Origin: CAZMSD01 sp964568855
GTDB lineage: Bacteria; CAIWAD01
Direction of reading: 5' to 3'
Length of the DNA stretch: 64,000 bases
NCBI GenBank assembly: GCA_964568855.1
Contig: CAZMSD010000001.1
Span: 62,001 to 126,000, forward strand
Shown here: in pieces, positions 1-8,253 of the stretch
Position numbering within the stretch: position 1 is the first letter of the stretch
Layout: every line of letters starts with the position of its first letter
The notes under the pieces: generated by a model
The model's input: only the letters and a program-made list of their open reading frames with translations
Database searches by the model: none
Told to the model about the DNA's origin: nothing
Position numbers and translations under genes: made by a program

Positions 1-72
1 ATCTCGGCCCTCCTGTGCTGTTCCCTGGAAGATGGCATACATACCCATGGCTTCCCAGGAGTCTTTGCTGTC

Positions 73-885
73 CTACCTCCTCCTGCCGCGCTCCCCGCGG
101 ATCGAGAGTATCTCGCCGGCGATCTCTTCGATGGGCTTGCTGGTCACGCCGAGTACCGCCCATTCCGGTTGCCGGGCGAAGATGTCGCGGGCGTACATCA
201 ACTCCAGGCGCACGTACTCCCGGTCGGCGTACTCGCCCGCCCCTTCGCCCAGGTAGTCGCTGCGGGTCTGGCGCAGCTCGGCCAGCGCCCGGTGGTTGGT
301 GTTCAGGCAGAAGACCTTGCGGGGGCTGATCTTGTAGATGATCGGTGGGAGTTCCTGCCCCAGTACGATGGGCACGTTGGCCACGTACCAGCCGCGGAAG
401 GCCATGTACATGGAGATCGGCGTCTTGAAGGTGCGTGATACACCCAGCAGGACGATCTCCGCCTTGCGCAGCTCGGTGACCCGCAGACCGTCGTCGTGCC
501 GGATGGCGAATTCCATGGCCGCGATCCGGCGGAAGTACTCCTTGTTCAACTGGCCGAAAAGGCCCGGCCGCTCGGAAGGAGTAACCGCCAGGCTCTCCGT
601 CAGCCGCGCCAGCAGGGGCCCCATCAGGTCGATGGTCTGGACGTGGCGCTCGCGCCCGCAACGGGTCATCAGGTTGCGGTTGCTGTCGGAAACGATGGTG
701 TGAATGATGAAGCCGCCCGACTGCGCCGCTTCGCGGACCGCTTCGCGGACCTTGACCGGGGAACGGACCTGGGAACGCACCACCACGTCGATATCGGCCG
801 AGGGAAACTGCACCAGCGCCGCGCTGAGGGCCTGCTGGGCGGTGCGACCGGTGCCGTCGGAGACCACGAATACTTTCTGCATCAT
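73..885 (-). CDS. Pyruvate,phosphate dikinase / PEP synthase regulatory protein (PSRP family)
   Basis: The 270-aa product belongs to the PSRP (formerly DUF299) family. These are bifunctional ADP-dependent Ser/Thr kinases and Pi-dependent pyrophosphorylases that switch PPDK or PEP synthetase off and on. The sequence opens with the family's 'FVVSDGTGRTA' segment and carries the nucleotide-binding motif GVSRTFKTP near residue 150, close to the usual G-x-S-R-x-x-K-T-P. The length fits the family (about 270-280 aa). I start at the first of two adjacent ATGs, with a GAGG just upstream; an open frame continues further upstream but only as antisense to pyruvate kinase. It lies 23 nt behind pyk and is probably co-transcribed, which places control of the pyruvate/PEP node in one transcript. 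The target dikinase is not in the window. Confidence 0.93.
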   Translation of the reverse strand: MMQKVFVVSDGTGRTAQQALSAALVQFPSADIDVVVRSQVRSPVKVREAVREAAQSGGFIIHTIVSDSNRNLMTRCGRERHVQTIDLMGPLLARLTESLAVTPSERPGLFGQLNKEYFRRIAAMEFAIRHDDGLRVTELRKAEIVLLGVSRTFKTPISMYMAFRGWYVANVPIVLGQELPPIIYKISPRKVFCLNTNHRALAELRQTRSDYLGEGAGEYADREYVRLELMYARDIFARQPEWAVLGVTSKPIEEIAGEILSIRGERGRRR

Positions 886-908
886 CGACCTCGGTTCATC
901 GAGCTGCC

Positions 909-2339
909 TCAGGCAACGTGCTCGGGTCCCGCTTCCACCACGCGGATCAGGTTGGTTGTGCCGGCCACCCTGAGGGGCATGCCCGCCGTGATCACGGCCT
1001 TGCGACCCGGTTCGAGCAGGCCGCGCGAGACCGCCAGCCGCATGGCCTCGTCCACCATCCGGTCCTCGCGATCGGCCAGCGGGCTGCGAATGGGCACGGC
1101 GCCCCAGACCAGGGCCAGCCGGCGGCAGGTGGCTTCCTCGGGCGTCACGGCGAGCACCGGCCGGCGGGGCCGGTACTTGGCCACCAGCCGCGTGGTGCTG
1201 CCCGACTTGGTACATGTGATCACAGCCGCGGCATCGACGCGTTCCGCCATCTGGCAGGCCGCCAGGGCCACGGCTTCGTCCACCTGAAGCCGCTCGCGGC
1301 GGTCGTAGCGCGATATCCATTCGCGGTGCGGAAAGCCCTCCTCGGCCGCCTCGGCCACCCGGATCAGCATGCCCAGGGCCTCCTCGGGATAGCGGCCCAC
1401 CGCCGTCTCCTCGGAAAGCATCAGGGCGTCGGAGCCGTCGAGCACGGCGTTGGCCACGTCGGTGGTCTCGGCGCGCGTGGGACGCGGACTGTCCACCATG
1501 GACTTGAGCATCTGGGTGGCCGTGATCACCGGCAGGCCGGCGCGGTTGGCCCGGCGGCTGAGTTCCTTCTGCACCCCGGGAATCCTTTCAAGCGGGATTT
1601 CCACTCCGAGGTCGCCCCGGGCGATCATGATTCCGTCCACCTGCTCGAGGATCTCGTCGATCCGCTGAAGGGCCTCGTGCTTCTCGATCTTGGCGATCAG
1701 GGGCACGCTGCGACCCTGCTCCCGGATCACTCGCCGCACCTGGACAACGTCCTCGGCGCTGCGCACGAATGAAACGGCCACGAAATCCACGCCCTGCTCC
1801 AGGCCGAAGAGCAGATCGCGATGATCCTTCTCCGAGAGAATGGGCATGCGCAGGGAACGGCTGGGCAGGTTGATGCCCTTGTGCGAGCTCAAGGGGCCAC
1901 CCACCACCACCTCGCAGAGGATCTCCCCGGGCGAGGTTTCAAGCACCTTGAGCTCCAGGGCGCCGTCGCTCAGCAGCAGCTGGTCGCCCGCCTCAACCTC
2001 GCCGGGCAGTTCGCGGTAGCCCAGGGACACGGCCTCCTCGTCCCCCGGCACGTCGGCGGCGCAGAGCCGGAAGCGCCGGCCGGCCTGCAGGGTCACCGGC
2101 CCCTGGCGCAGGGTCCCGATGCGCACCTTGGGTCCGGCCAGGTCCTGCAGGATGCCCACGGGACGTCCCCGGCGCTCCGCCACCGACCGCAGGGCGGCGA
2201 TCACCTCGCCGTGCTCCGCGTGGCTGCCGTGGGAGAAATTGAGCCGGGCCAGGTCCAGGCCGCCCCGCACCAGGCGGTCCAGCATTTCCGGATCGCGTGT
2301 GGCGGGACCGATGGTGCAGACGATCTTGGTTCTTCGCAA
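909..2339 (-). CDS. pyk: Pyruvate kinase
   Basis: Catalyses PEP + ADP to pyruvate + ATP, the last step of glycolysis. The 476-aa product starts 'RRTKIVCTIGPA', the classic pyruvate-kinase N-terminus, and contains the active-site region 'IMIARGDLGVEIP' followed by 'ITATQML' and 'TRAETTDVANAVLDG'. A C-terminal allosteric-type domain ends near 'AGTTNLIRVVEA'. I prefer the TTG start because a GGAGAG lies 6 nt upstream and the protein then begins exactly where the family begins. An upstream ATG at 2438 would add 33 unconserved residues. It is followed 23 nt later by the dikinase regulatory protein gene, so the two probably form an operon. Confidence 0.95.
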   Translation of the reverse strand: MRRTKIVCTIGPATRDPEMLDRLVRGGLDLARLNFSHGSHAEHGEVIAALRSVAERRGRPVGILQDLAGPKVRIGTLRQGPVTLQAGRRFRLCAADVPGDEEAVSLGYRELPGEVEAGDQLLLSDGALELKVLETSPGEILCEVVVGGPLSSHKGINLPSRSLRMPILSEKDHRDLLFGLEQGVDFVAVSFVRSAEDVVQVRRVIREQGRSVPLIAKIEKHEALQRIDEILEQVDGIMIARGDLGVEIPLERIPGVQKELSRRANRAGLPVITATQMLKSMVDSPRPTRAETTDVANAVLDGSDALMLSEETAVGRYPEEALGMLIRVAEAAEEGFPHREWISRYDRRERLQVDEAVALAACQMAERVDAAAVITCTKSGSTTRLVAKYRPRRPVLAVTPEEATCRRLALVWGAVPIRSPLADREDRMVDEAMRLAVSRGLLEPGRKAVITAGMPLRVAGTTNLIRVVEAGPEHVA

Positions 2340-2465
2340 GGAGTTCTCTCCGGATCTGCCCTGCAGCCGAGTCGAGGAGTTTCCGCGGACTTGGATCACG
2401 CGAAGCCCGGCGCCCCTCGGAGCTCCGGGCCTGTTCACGGATTCATCGTCGCGGCTGCGCGATTA

Positions 2466-3362
2466 CTACGATTCGGCGCCCTCCACGGCAACCGGTTCTT
2501 CCAGCCGCTTCAGGCATTCGGGCTGGAAGCGCTGGCGTTCGAAGCCCAGCTTGTCGTAGGGCACTCCTTGGGCGAATGCCAGGAGCTGGAAGTAGTACAC
2601 CGGCGGCGTGTGGAAATCCTTCTCGAAGCGCTTGGCAACCTTGAGCTGGCCGAAATCGAACTGCGTGAAGCAGGTGGGGCAGATCAGGCACATCAGGTCC
2701 GCTTCCTCATTCTGCACCGTGTCCAGCAGGTCGCGCATCATCTCGGCCTGGGTCTCCTCCTTCTGGCAGGCCTTGCCGCAGCAGAGGTACCAGTTCTCGT
2801 GCCGCACCGGAGTGGCACCGAGGGCGGAGACCAGCTGCTCCATCACGTCAGGGTTGTTGGGGTCGTCCACCTCCATGATCCGGCTGGGCTTGAGCAGGTG
2901 GCAGCCGTAGTGGATGGCCACCTTGAGACCGGTCAGCGGGCGTTGTACCGTCTCGCGCACGGCGTCGTAACCACATTGATCGCGGACATAGGTGACGATG
3001 TGGCGGATCCGGCTGGTGCCCTTGTACTCGCGGCCGATCTTACGCAGGCGCCGGTTGATGCGCTCCCTTAACTCTTCATCCTTGAGCAGGTGGTAGGTTT
3101 CCGAAAGGGTGGCCGTACAGCCCGAGCAGTTGGTGAAGACGTCCAGGCCCTGCTCCTCGGCCAGGCAGAGGTTCCGGGCGGCCACGGAGAGCCAGGCCAC
3201 CTTGTCCTTGGACTTGAAGTAGATCGGATCCGGGCAGCAGGAGGAGCCCTTAAGGTCCGCGATTTCGATTCCCAACTTGGGCAGGGTTTCGCGGATGGAA
3301 AACTCCATCGCCGGGTGCTGCGTAGGAATCAGGCAGCCGGGAAAGAAGGCCACGCGCTTCAC
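2466..3362 (-). CDS. hdrB: Heterodisulfide reductase-like subunit B (HdrB)
   Basis: HdrB carries the non-cubane [4Fe-4S] centres that reduce a disulfide or similar substrate in Hdr complexes. The 298-aa protein shows both CCG motifs. The first is C10, C42-C43, C79-x-x-C82, exactly the canonical C-x31-CC-x35-CxxC spacing. The second comprises 'HYGCH' near 152, 'CCGKAC' near 196 and 'CPTC' near 229. It starts with GTG in a 4-base GTGA overlap with the stop of hdrC, so translation is coupled. It is the last gene of the kor-hdr operon. The physiological substrate (a disulfide, a quinone via a partner, or another acceptor) cannot be read from the sequence. Confidence 0.92.
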   Translation of the reverse strand: MKRVAFFPGCLIPTQHPAMEFSIRETLPKLGIEIADLKGSSCCPDPIYFKSKDKVAWLSVAARNLCLAEEQGLDVFTNCSGCTATLSETYHLLKDEELRERINRRLRKIGREYKGTSRIRHIVTYVRDQCGYDAVRETVQRPLTGLKVAIHYGCHLLKPSRIMEVDDPNNPDVMEQLVSALGATPVRHENWYLCCGKACQKEETQAEMMRDLLDTVQNEEADLMCLICPTCFTQFDFGQLKVAKRFEKDFHTPPVYYFQLLAFAQGVPYDKLGFERQRFQPECLKRLEEPVAVEGAES

Positions 3363-3874
3363 TGCTCGCCCCCTTCCTCTTCAGGTTCTTCCAGCAGCGC
3401 CTTGATCTCATCCATGGGAACCGGAACCAGGGGCGGCAGACCGTATTGCTCTCGGCGGCGGTGGGTCGCCTGGGAAAGACTCACCGTGAGCCCCGTCTTC
3501 TCGAAGGTTCGAATCACCTTTTTTACCGGCGTGGGATAAATATCCAGGTCGGCCAGCATGTTCTTCAGCGAGATGATCACTTCCACGGGCTTGACCTCCT
3601 GGGGGCAGCGCTCGTGGCAGTTATAGCAGTTGGTGCAGCGCCAGAGGATCGAATCCTCCTGCAGCAGTTCATCGCCCAGCCCGTAGAGCACCTTGAGCAT
3701 GATCTCCCGCGGGTTGAACTCCGGAAGGTACATGGCCGCGGGGCAGTCGCCCACGCAGGCGCCGCACTGGTAGCAGAAGCTGGCCAGGTTGCCCTCGACC
3801 TTCTCGGCCAGCTTGCGCTTGAACTTGAAATCGACCCGGACCACCTCGTCCCGGCCGTAGGCCTGTTCCGTCAT
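3359..3874 (-). CDS. hdrC: Heterodisulfide reductase-like subunit C (HdrC)
   Basis: The 171-aa iron-sulfur protein has two 4Fe-4S motifs, 'CYQCGACVGDCP' in the N-terminal third and 'CTNCYNCHERCP' about 50 residues later. This is the HdrC arrangement that passes electrons from HdrA to the HdrB catalytic centre. The ATG start has GGGGGAG about 7 nt upstream and overlaps the stop of the 53-aa zinc-ribbon gene (ATGA). An open frame reading far upstream of this ATG is only a shadow of hdrA. The C-terminus is acidic ('EEPEEEGGEQ') and the stop overlaps the GTG start of hdrB. Confidence 0.92.
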   Translation of the reverse strand: MTEQAYGRDEVVRVDFKFKRKLAEKVEGNLASFCYQCGACVGDCPAAMYLPEFNPREIMLKVLYGLGDELLQEDSILWRCTNCYNCHERCPQEVKPVEVIISLKNMLADLDIYPTPVKKVIRTFEKTGLTVSLSQATHRRREQYGLPPLVPVPMDEIKALLEEPEEEGGEQ

Positions 3875-4032
3875 TTCTTCGCTCCCCCGGCGGAGGCTTT
3901 CCGTTTGAGGTGGCGAATGCTGTTGGAGCGGCACTGGGGACAGGAGCGCTCCTTGTCCTCGTTCGGTTCCACCTGGTCCTGGTATTCGTGGCCGCACATC
4001 ATGCAGCGGAAGGTCTCGGTCGTTCCGGCCAT
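3871..4032 (-). CDS. 53-aa zinc-ribbon/rubredoxin-like protein
   Basis: A short gene between hdrA and hdrC. It begins MAGTTETFRCMMCGHEY and contains two CxxC pairs ('CMMC' and 'CPQC') separated by about 22 residues, then a basic tail ending 'GGAKK'. This is the pattern of a small zinc ribbon or rubredoxin-like metal knuckle. A strong GGAGGAG ribosome-binding site sits 2-3 nt upstream of the ATG, and its TGA overlaps the hdrC start codon, so it is clearly a gene of the operon. I infer a small metal-binding or electron-transfer accessory of the Hdr complex, but no specific family is recognised. It is below the size cut of many gene callers. Confidence 0.8.
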   Translation of the reverse strand: MAGTTETFRCMMCGHEYQDQVEPNEDKERSCPQCRSNSIRHLKRKASAGGAKK

Positions 4033-4068
4033 GTCTCCTCCAGCCCTTCGCCCGCGTGTACCAAGTGC

Positions 4069-6525
4069 TTACTCGGCAACCGCGGCCTCTTCCTTTTTCT
4101 TCGCCGCTTTCTTTTTCTTGGGCTTGGGCTTCAGCGCCTCCCGGCTGTGCGCGATCTCCTCCTCGGTGATCGTCTGCCGCAGCTCCTCCATCTGGCGCAT
4201 CACCTTGGCGAACTTCTGCCCCTCCGCCGCGCTGATCCACTCGAGCTGCAGGCGCTCGGGCCGCACGCCGGCCTTCTCGAGCTTGTCCCACAGGCGCTGG
4301 ACCCGCTTGACCGTCTGCCGGTTGGCGTTGATGTAGTGGCAGTCCGCGAAGTGGCAGCCCGAAACCAGCACCACGGGCGCTCCGCAACGGAAGGCCTCGA
4401 GCACCATTTCCTCGGAGACCCGCGCGGAGCACATGGTACGCACCACCCGGTTGCTGGCCGGGTAGGCGATGCGCGAGATGCCCGCCATGTCACCGCCTGC
4501 GTAGGAGCACCAGTTGCAGGCGAAGGCGAAGACCTTGTTCTCGGGATTCTCGGCCAGCACTGCATGCACCTGGGCCATCAGCTGCTGGTCCGTGAAGTGG
4601 CGCATGGTGATGGCGTCGAAGGTGCAGGCGGCGCCGCAGTTTCCGCAGCCGGCGCAGGCGGCTTCGACCACCACGGCCGCTTCGCCCTTCTGCCAGTTGA
4701 TGGCGCCGTAGGGACAGACCTTGGCGCAGATGCCGCAGGCCTTGCAGAGGACCTCGTCCACCCGGGCGGTGACCGCCTCGATGCGGATCTGGCCGGCGTT
4801 GAGCAGGGCCCCGCTGCGCGATGCGGCGGCGCCCGCCTGGCAGACGGAATCCTTGATGTCCTTGGGCGACTCGCAGAAGCCGGCGAAATAGACGCCGCGG
4901 GTGGGGGCGTCCACCGGCTTGAGCTTGGGATGGGATTCCATCAGGAAGCCGTCGGAGGTCTTCGAGAGGGTCAACAGCCGCGAGATCTTGTCCCGGTCCC
5001 TGGGTGGAACCACGCCCACCGAGAGGACCAGCATGTCCACCTCGTGGCGTTCCACGCTGCGGTTGGTGGTGTTCTCCACGGTGACGGTCAGGTTGCCCGT
5101 CTCGGGATCCTGTATCACGTCGCCGGGCAGGCCCCGGATGTAGCGCGTGCCAGCTTCCTTGGAGCGCTGGAACATGTCCTCGAAGGACTTGCCGAAGGCC
5201 CGGATGTCCTGGTAGAAGACCAGGTTCTCCACATCGGGGTAGTGGTCCGCCAGCAGCAGGGTGTCCTTGATGGTGTTCATGCAGCAGATGTTGGAGCAGT
5301 AGGGACGCCCGATCTTGGGATTGCGCGAGCCCACGCACTGCACGAAGCCGATGCGCAGCGGCCGCTGGTGGTCGCTGGGCCGGACGAAATGCCCGTCCGT
5401 GGGTCCGCCGGCGCAGATCAGGCGCTCGAACTCCATCGAGGTGATCACGTTGGCGAAGCGCGTGTAGCCGTACTCGTCCATCTCGGTGGGATCGTAGACG
5501 TCCAGACCGATGGCCACGATGATGGCGCCCACCTCGCGCTCGACGATCTCGTCCGCGTCGTCGTAGTTGATGGCGTCCTTCTCGCAGACCTCGGCGCATT
5601 CGCCGCAGGCGATGGGATTGTTGCCCAGGCAGTCATCCATGTTGAGGATGTAGGAGCAGGGCACCGCCTGGGGAAAGGGGATGTAGATCGCCTTGCGGGA
5701 GGAAAGCCCCATCTGGAACTCGTCGGGCTTGGTCACGGGACAGATCCTGGCGCATTCCTCGCAGGCGTTGCAGAGCTCGGGATCGACGTAGCGCGCCTTG
5801 CGGCGGATGGTGGCGGTGAAGTTGCCCACGTACCCGGTGACGTTCTCCACCTCGCTGAAGGTCATAAGCTCGACGTTGGGATGCCGACCGGCATCGATGG
5901 CCTTAGGCCCGAGAATTCATATGGAACAGTCCATGGTGGGGTAGGTTTTGTCCAGCTGGGCCATGATGCCCCCGATGGAAGGTTCCTTCTCCACCAGGGT
6001 CACCAGGTGCCCCGCGTCCGCGAGCTGCAGGGCCGCTTCGATGCCCGCCACGCCCCCGCCGATCACCAGGGTGCGGCCGGTCACCGGCACGGTCATTTCT
6101 TCCTGGGGCTCCAGGAAGCGCGCCCGGGCCACCGCGCTGCGCACCAGGTCCTTGGCCTTCTCCGTGGCCGCGTCCCAGTCGCCGGGATGGACCCAGGAGC
6201 AGTGCTCGCGCAGGTTGGCCATCTCCATCAGGTAGGGATTGAGCCCGGCCTCCAGGACGCACTGGCGGAAGGTGGGCTCATGCTGGCGCGGCGAGCACGA
6301 GGCCACCACCACCCGGTTCAGGCGATGCTGGTGAATGGCGTCCTTGATCTCGTTCTGCCCGGGATCGGCGCAGGTGTACTTGTTGCGCACCGCGCAGACC
6401 ACGTCGGGCAGGGTCTTGGCGAACTCTGTCACGTCTCCCGTGTCGAGGGTGCCGGCGATGTTCAGCCCGCAGTCGCAGACGAAGACGCCGATACGTAGCT
6501 CGCCGTTGCTGGGATCGGGAACCAT
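4069..6525 (-). CDS. hdrA: HdrA-MvhD fusion, probable selenoprotein (in-frame UGA at residue 203)
   Basis: 818-aa flavin/iron-sulfur subunit of a heterodisulfide-reductase complex, the expected site of electron bifurcation. Order: HdrA N-terminal region ('GVFVCDCGLNIAGTLD'); FAD Rossmann fold ('VIGGGVAGIEAA', near 155); 'PTMDCSI-UGA-ILGPK'; ferredoxin-like clusters ('CNACEECARICP', 'CGECAEVCEKD'); a second nucleotide-binding part; two 4Fe-4S motifs ('CKACGICAKVCP', 'CAGCGNCGAAC'); an MvhD [2Fe-2S] domain ('CNWCSYAG...SGCHFADCHY', from about 660); and a Lys-rich tail. Reading stops formally at 5917-5919 (TGA), but the frame is intact on both sides, family conservation resumes at once ('GRHPN') and a SECIS-like hairpin follows. 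HdrA homologues have Cys or Sec at this position. I therefore annotate one Sec-containing protein, not a pseudogene or two ORFs. Confidence 0.85.
5880..5919 (-). promoter_or_regulatory. UGA(Sec) codon and SECIS-like hairpin of hdrA
   Basis: Reading on the minus strand, the TGA (5919-5917) is followed after 27 nt by the hairpin GATGCC-GGTC-GGCATC (5895-5880): a 6-bp perfect stem with a GGUC loop. Bacterial SECIS elements lie inside the ORF, about 16-37 nt after UGA, and the E. coli fdhF element also presents GGUC in its apical loop to SelB. The hairpin coincides with codons for the conserved GRHP residues. An almost identical element occurs at the second hdrA (11181-11222). Confidence 0.75.
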
Positions 6526-6557
6526 GAATGTCCTCTCTTTCCCGTGTTACAAATTAC

Positions 6558-7727
6558 TCACACGCTCGGTTGAGCGACCGCCGCGGTCTCGAGCGCTTCC
6601 ACCACCATCTCGGACAGGTCGCGCATCTCGATGCGGATCTCCTCTCCGAGCTGGGGATCCTTCATGGCGCAGTTGAAGTGGATCTGGCACTTGGGGCAGG
6701 CCGTGACCAGGTACTGCGCGCCCGTGGCCCGGGCTTCCCGCAGGCGGTCCACCTGGATCCGCTTGGCGTAGCGGTCGCAGCTCGACCAGGTGCCGCCGGC
6801 GCAGCAGGTGGCCCGCTTCCCGGAATACTCCATCTCGACGAACTCGACGCCGGGCAGCAGCTCGAGCACCTTGCGCGGCGCCTCGTAGATTCCCAGGTGG
6901 CGGCCCATGCGGCAGGGATCCTGGAAGGTCACCCGGCAGGGTTCCCGCCGCTCGAAACGCAGCGCCGGCAGGTACTCGGCCAGGTACTCGGTGGTGTGCA
7001 TGATCTTGGGCGGCGCCGACTTGAAGAAGGGGGCGTAGTCCAGTTTCCAGGTGCGCAGGCACTCGGCGCAGGGCGTCAGCAGCAGCTCCGCCCCGCTGTC
7101 CTCCACCAGTTTCACGTTGTGCCGGGCCAGCTGCTCGAAACTGGCGCGGTCGCCGTTCCAGAGCAGGTCGTGGCCGCAGCAGCGCTCCTCGGGCGAGACC
7201 ACGGGTTCCACGTCCAGTTCGTTGAGCAGCCTGAGGGCCGCGCGGGTGCCGCCCAGGGCGTTCAGCTTGTACTCGGTGAAGAAGCTGTCGTAATACATGG
7301 CGCAACCGGTCCAGAAGAAGACGTGGCCTTCCCCGGGCTTGGTGCGCAGCGTCCTGCCCAGCCAGGCCAGGCGGTCCTGCTTCGTCTCGCCCCGGGCCAT
7401 CATGCGCATGATCGACTGCAGCGAACCGCCGTGGGGGCAATCGGGCTCCTGGCCGTTCGAACCCGCCAGCTCGCGCAGCTCGCGTACCAGCTCGGTGTAG
7501 GCTACCTCGGTGGGGCAGCGGCTGTCGCACATCATGCAGGTCAGGCAGCTGTAGATGCTGCGGTCCCGCGCCAGATCATCCCCTCGACCCTGGACGGCCG
7601 AGAGCACGTGGTGCCGCGGGCTGAAATCGCTGCCGGCGCGTGACACGGGACAGGTGGCGGTGCACTTCCCGCAGTCGTAGCAGGCCCAGGCCCGCGTATC
7701 GTTGATCGCACGGTCAAGATCCGCCAT
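6558..7727 (-). CDS. HdrD-like iron-sulfur protein with CCG domains
   Basis: The 389-aa cytoplasmic iron-sulfur protein combines an HdrC-like N-terminus ('CYDCGKCTATCP' near residue 18, 'CLTCMMCDSRCP' near 60) with an HdrB-like C-terminus of CCG elements ('WTGC', 'CCGHDLLW', 'TPCAEC', 'DPCRMGRH', 'CCAGG', 'CPKCQIHF'). It is thus an HdrD/HdrCB-type fusion. The ATG start is preceded by GGGAAGAG. A longer in-frame start 114 nt upstream would overlap mvhD and lacks a ribosome-binding site. It starts 14 nt inside the end of mvhD and lies 32 nt upstream of hdrA, within the kor-hdr operon. Substrate unknown; a second disulfide- or quinone-reducing head for one of the two HdrAs is the simplest inference. 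Confidence 0.85.
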   Translation of the reverse strand: MADLDRAINDTRAWACYDCGKCTATCPVSRAGSDFSPRHHVLSAVQGRGDDLARDRSIYSCLTCMMCDSRCPTEVAYTELVRELRELAGSNGQEPDCPHGGSLQSIMRMMARGETKQDRLAWLGRTLRTKPGEGHVFFWTGCAMYYDSFFTEYKLNALGGTRAALRLLNELDVEPVVSPEERCCGHDLLWNGDRASFEQLARHNVKLVEDSGAELLLTPCAECLRTWKLDYAPFFKSAPPKIMHTTEYLAEYLPALRFERREPCRVTFQDPCRMGRHLGIYEAPRKVLELLPGVEFVEMEYSGKRATCCAGGTWSSCDRYAKRIQVDRLREARATGAQYLVTACPKCQIHFNCAMKDPQLGEEIRIEMRDLSEMVVEALETAAVAQPSV

Positions 7728-8253
7728 CGCTCTTCCCTCTCTGTGCTTCGCCCACGACCTCGGCTTCCGGAATCCCAGCGCCGCCGTTTCTTCGAGTGAA
7801 GGGACTGGGCCCCAGGCGTCGGACCTGGTCTGTGAATTCATCGATCAACTCGGCGAAACGGGCGCCCTCGGCGGCGCTGATCCACTCGAGTCGCAGGCGC
7901 TGCTCCTCCAGGCCAAGCAGACGGACGACGCTCTTGGTCTTCTCGAACTGCTCCACGGCCCGCTCGTTGCCGAAGATGTAATGGCAGTCGCCGAAGTGGC
8001 AACCCGAGACCATCACCCCGTCGGCGCCCTTCTCGAAGGCCCGGAACACGAAGCCGGGCTGGATGCGGCCGGAGCACATCACGCGGATCAGCCGGAAATG
8101 AGGCTGATGCTGGATGCGTGATACACCGGCCGTGTCGGCGCCCGCGTAGGAGCACCAGTTGCAGGCGAAGATCACGATGTTGGGATTCCAGGGTTCCGAG
8201 TGCTGCGTGCGTTTCGCCTTTGCCCGGCCCTTGGTTGCGGCTTTGCTGCTCAT
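7714..8253 (-). CDS. mvhD: MvhD-type [2Fe-2S] protein (hydrogenase/Hdr delta subunit)
   Basis: The 179-aa protein has the MvhD/HdrA-linker domain 'FACNWCSYAGADTAG...VMCSGR...SGCHFGDCHYIFGN...LEWISAAEG', with the five conserved cysteines that hold the [2Fe-2S] cluster. MvhD hands electrons from an upstream donor (hydrogenase, formate dehydrogenase or other) to HdrA. No hydrogenase or formate dehydrogenase subunit lies nearby; the kor genes suggest ferredoxin or a soluble donor. The start ATG overlaps the stop of the double HdrA (ATGA). The 30-residue Gly/Arg-rich end is not conserved. The same domain is also fused to the C-terminus of the other HdrA in this operon. Confidence 0.9.
   Translation of the reverse strand: MSSKAATKGRAKAKRTQHSEPWNPNIVIFACNWCSYAGADTAGVSRIQHQPHFRLIRVMCSGRIQPGFVFRAFEKGADGVMVSGCHFGDCHYIFGNERAVEQFEKTKSVVRLLGLEEQRLRLEWISAAEGARFAELIDEFTDQVRRLGPSPFTRRNGGAGIPEAEVVGEAQRGKSDGGS

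Noticed and set aside
909..2438. Pyruvate kinase starting at 2438.
   Set aside because: The extra 33 residues are not conserved, and a good ribosome-binding site precedes the TTG at 2339.
3910..6498. An 862-residue open frame on the plus strand.
   Set aside because: It is antisense to hdrA/hdrC, His/Gly/Ala-rich and without conserved motifs: a GC-bias shadow. The same applies to the long plus-strand frames at 15165-17111, 29446-31482, 39441-41522, 44547-46832 and 53702-55318.
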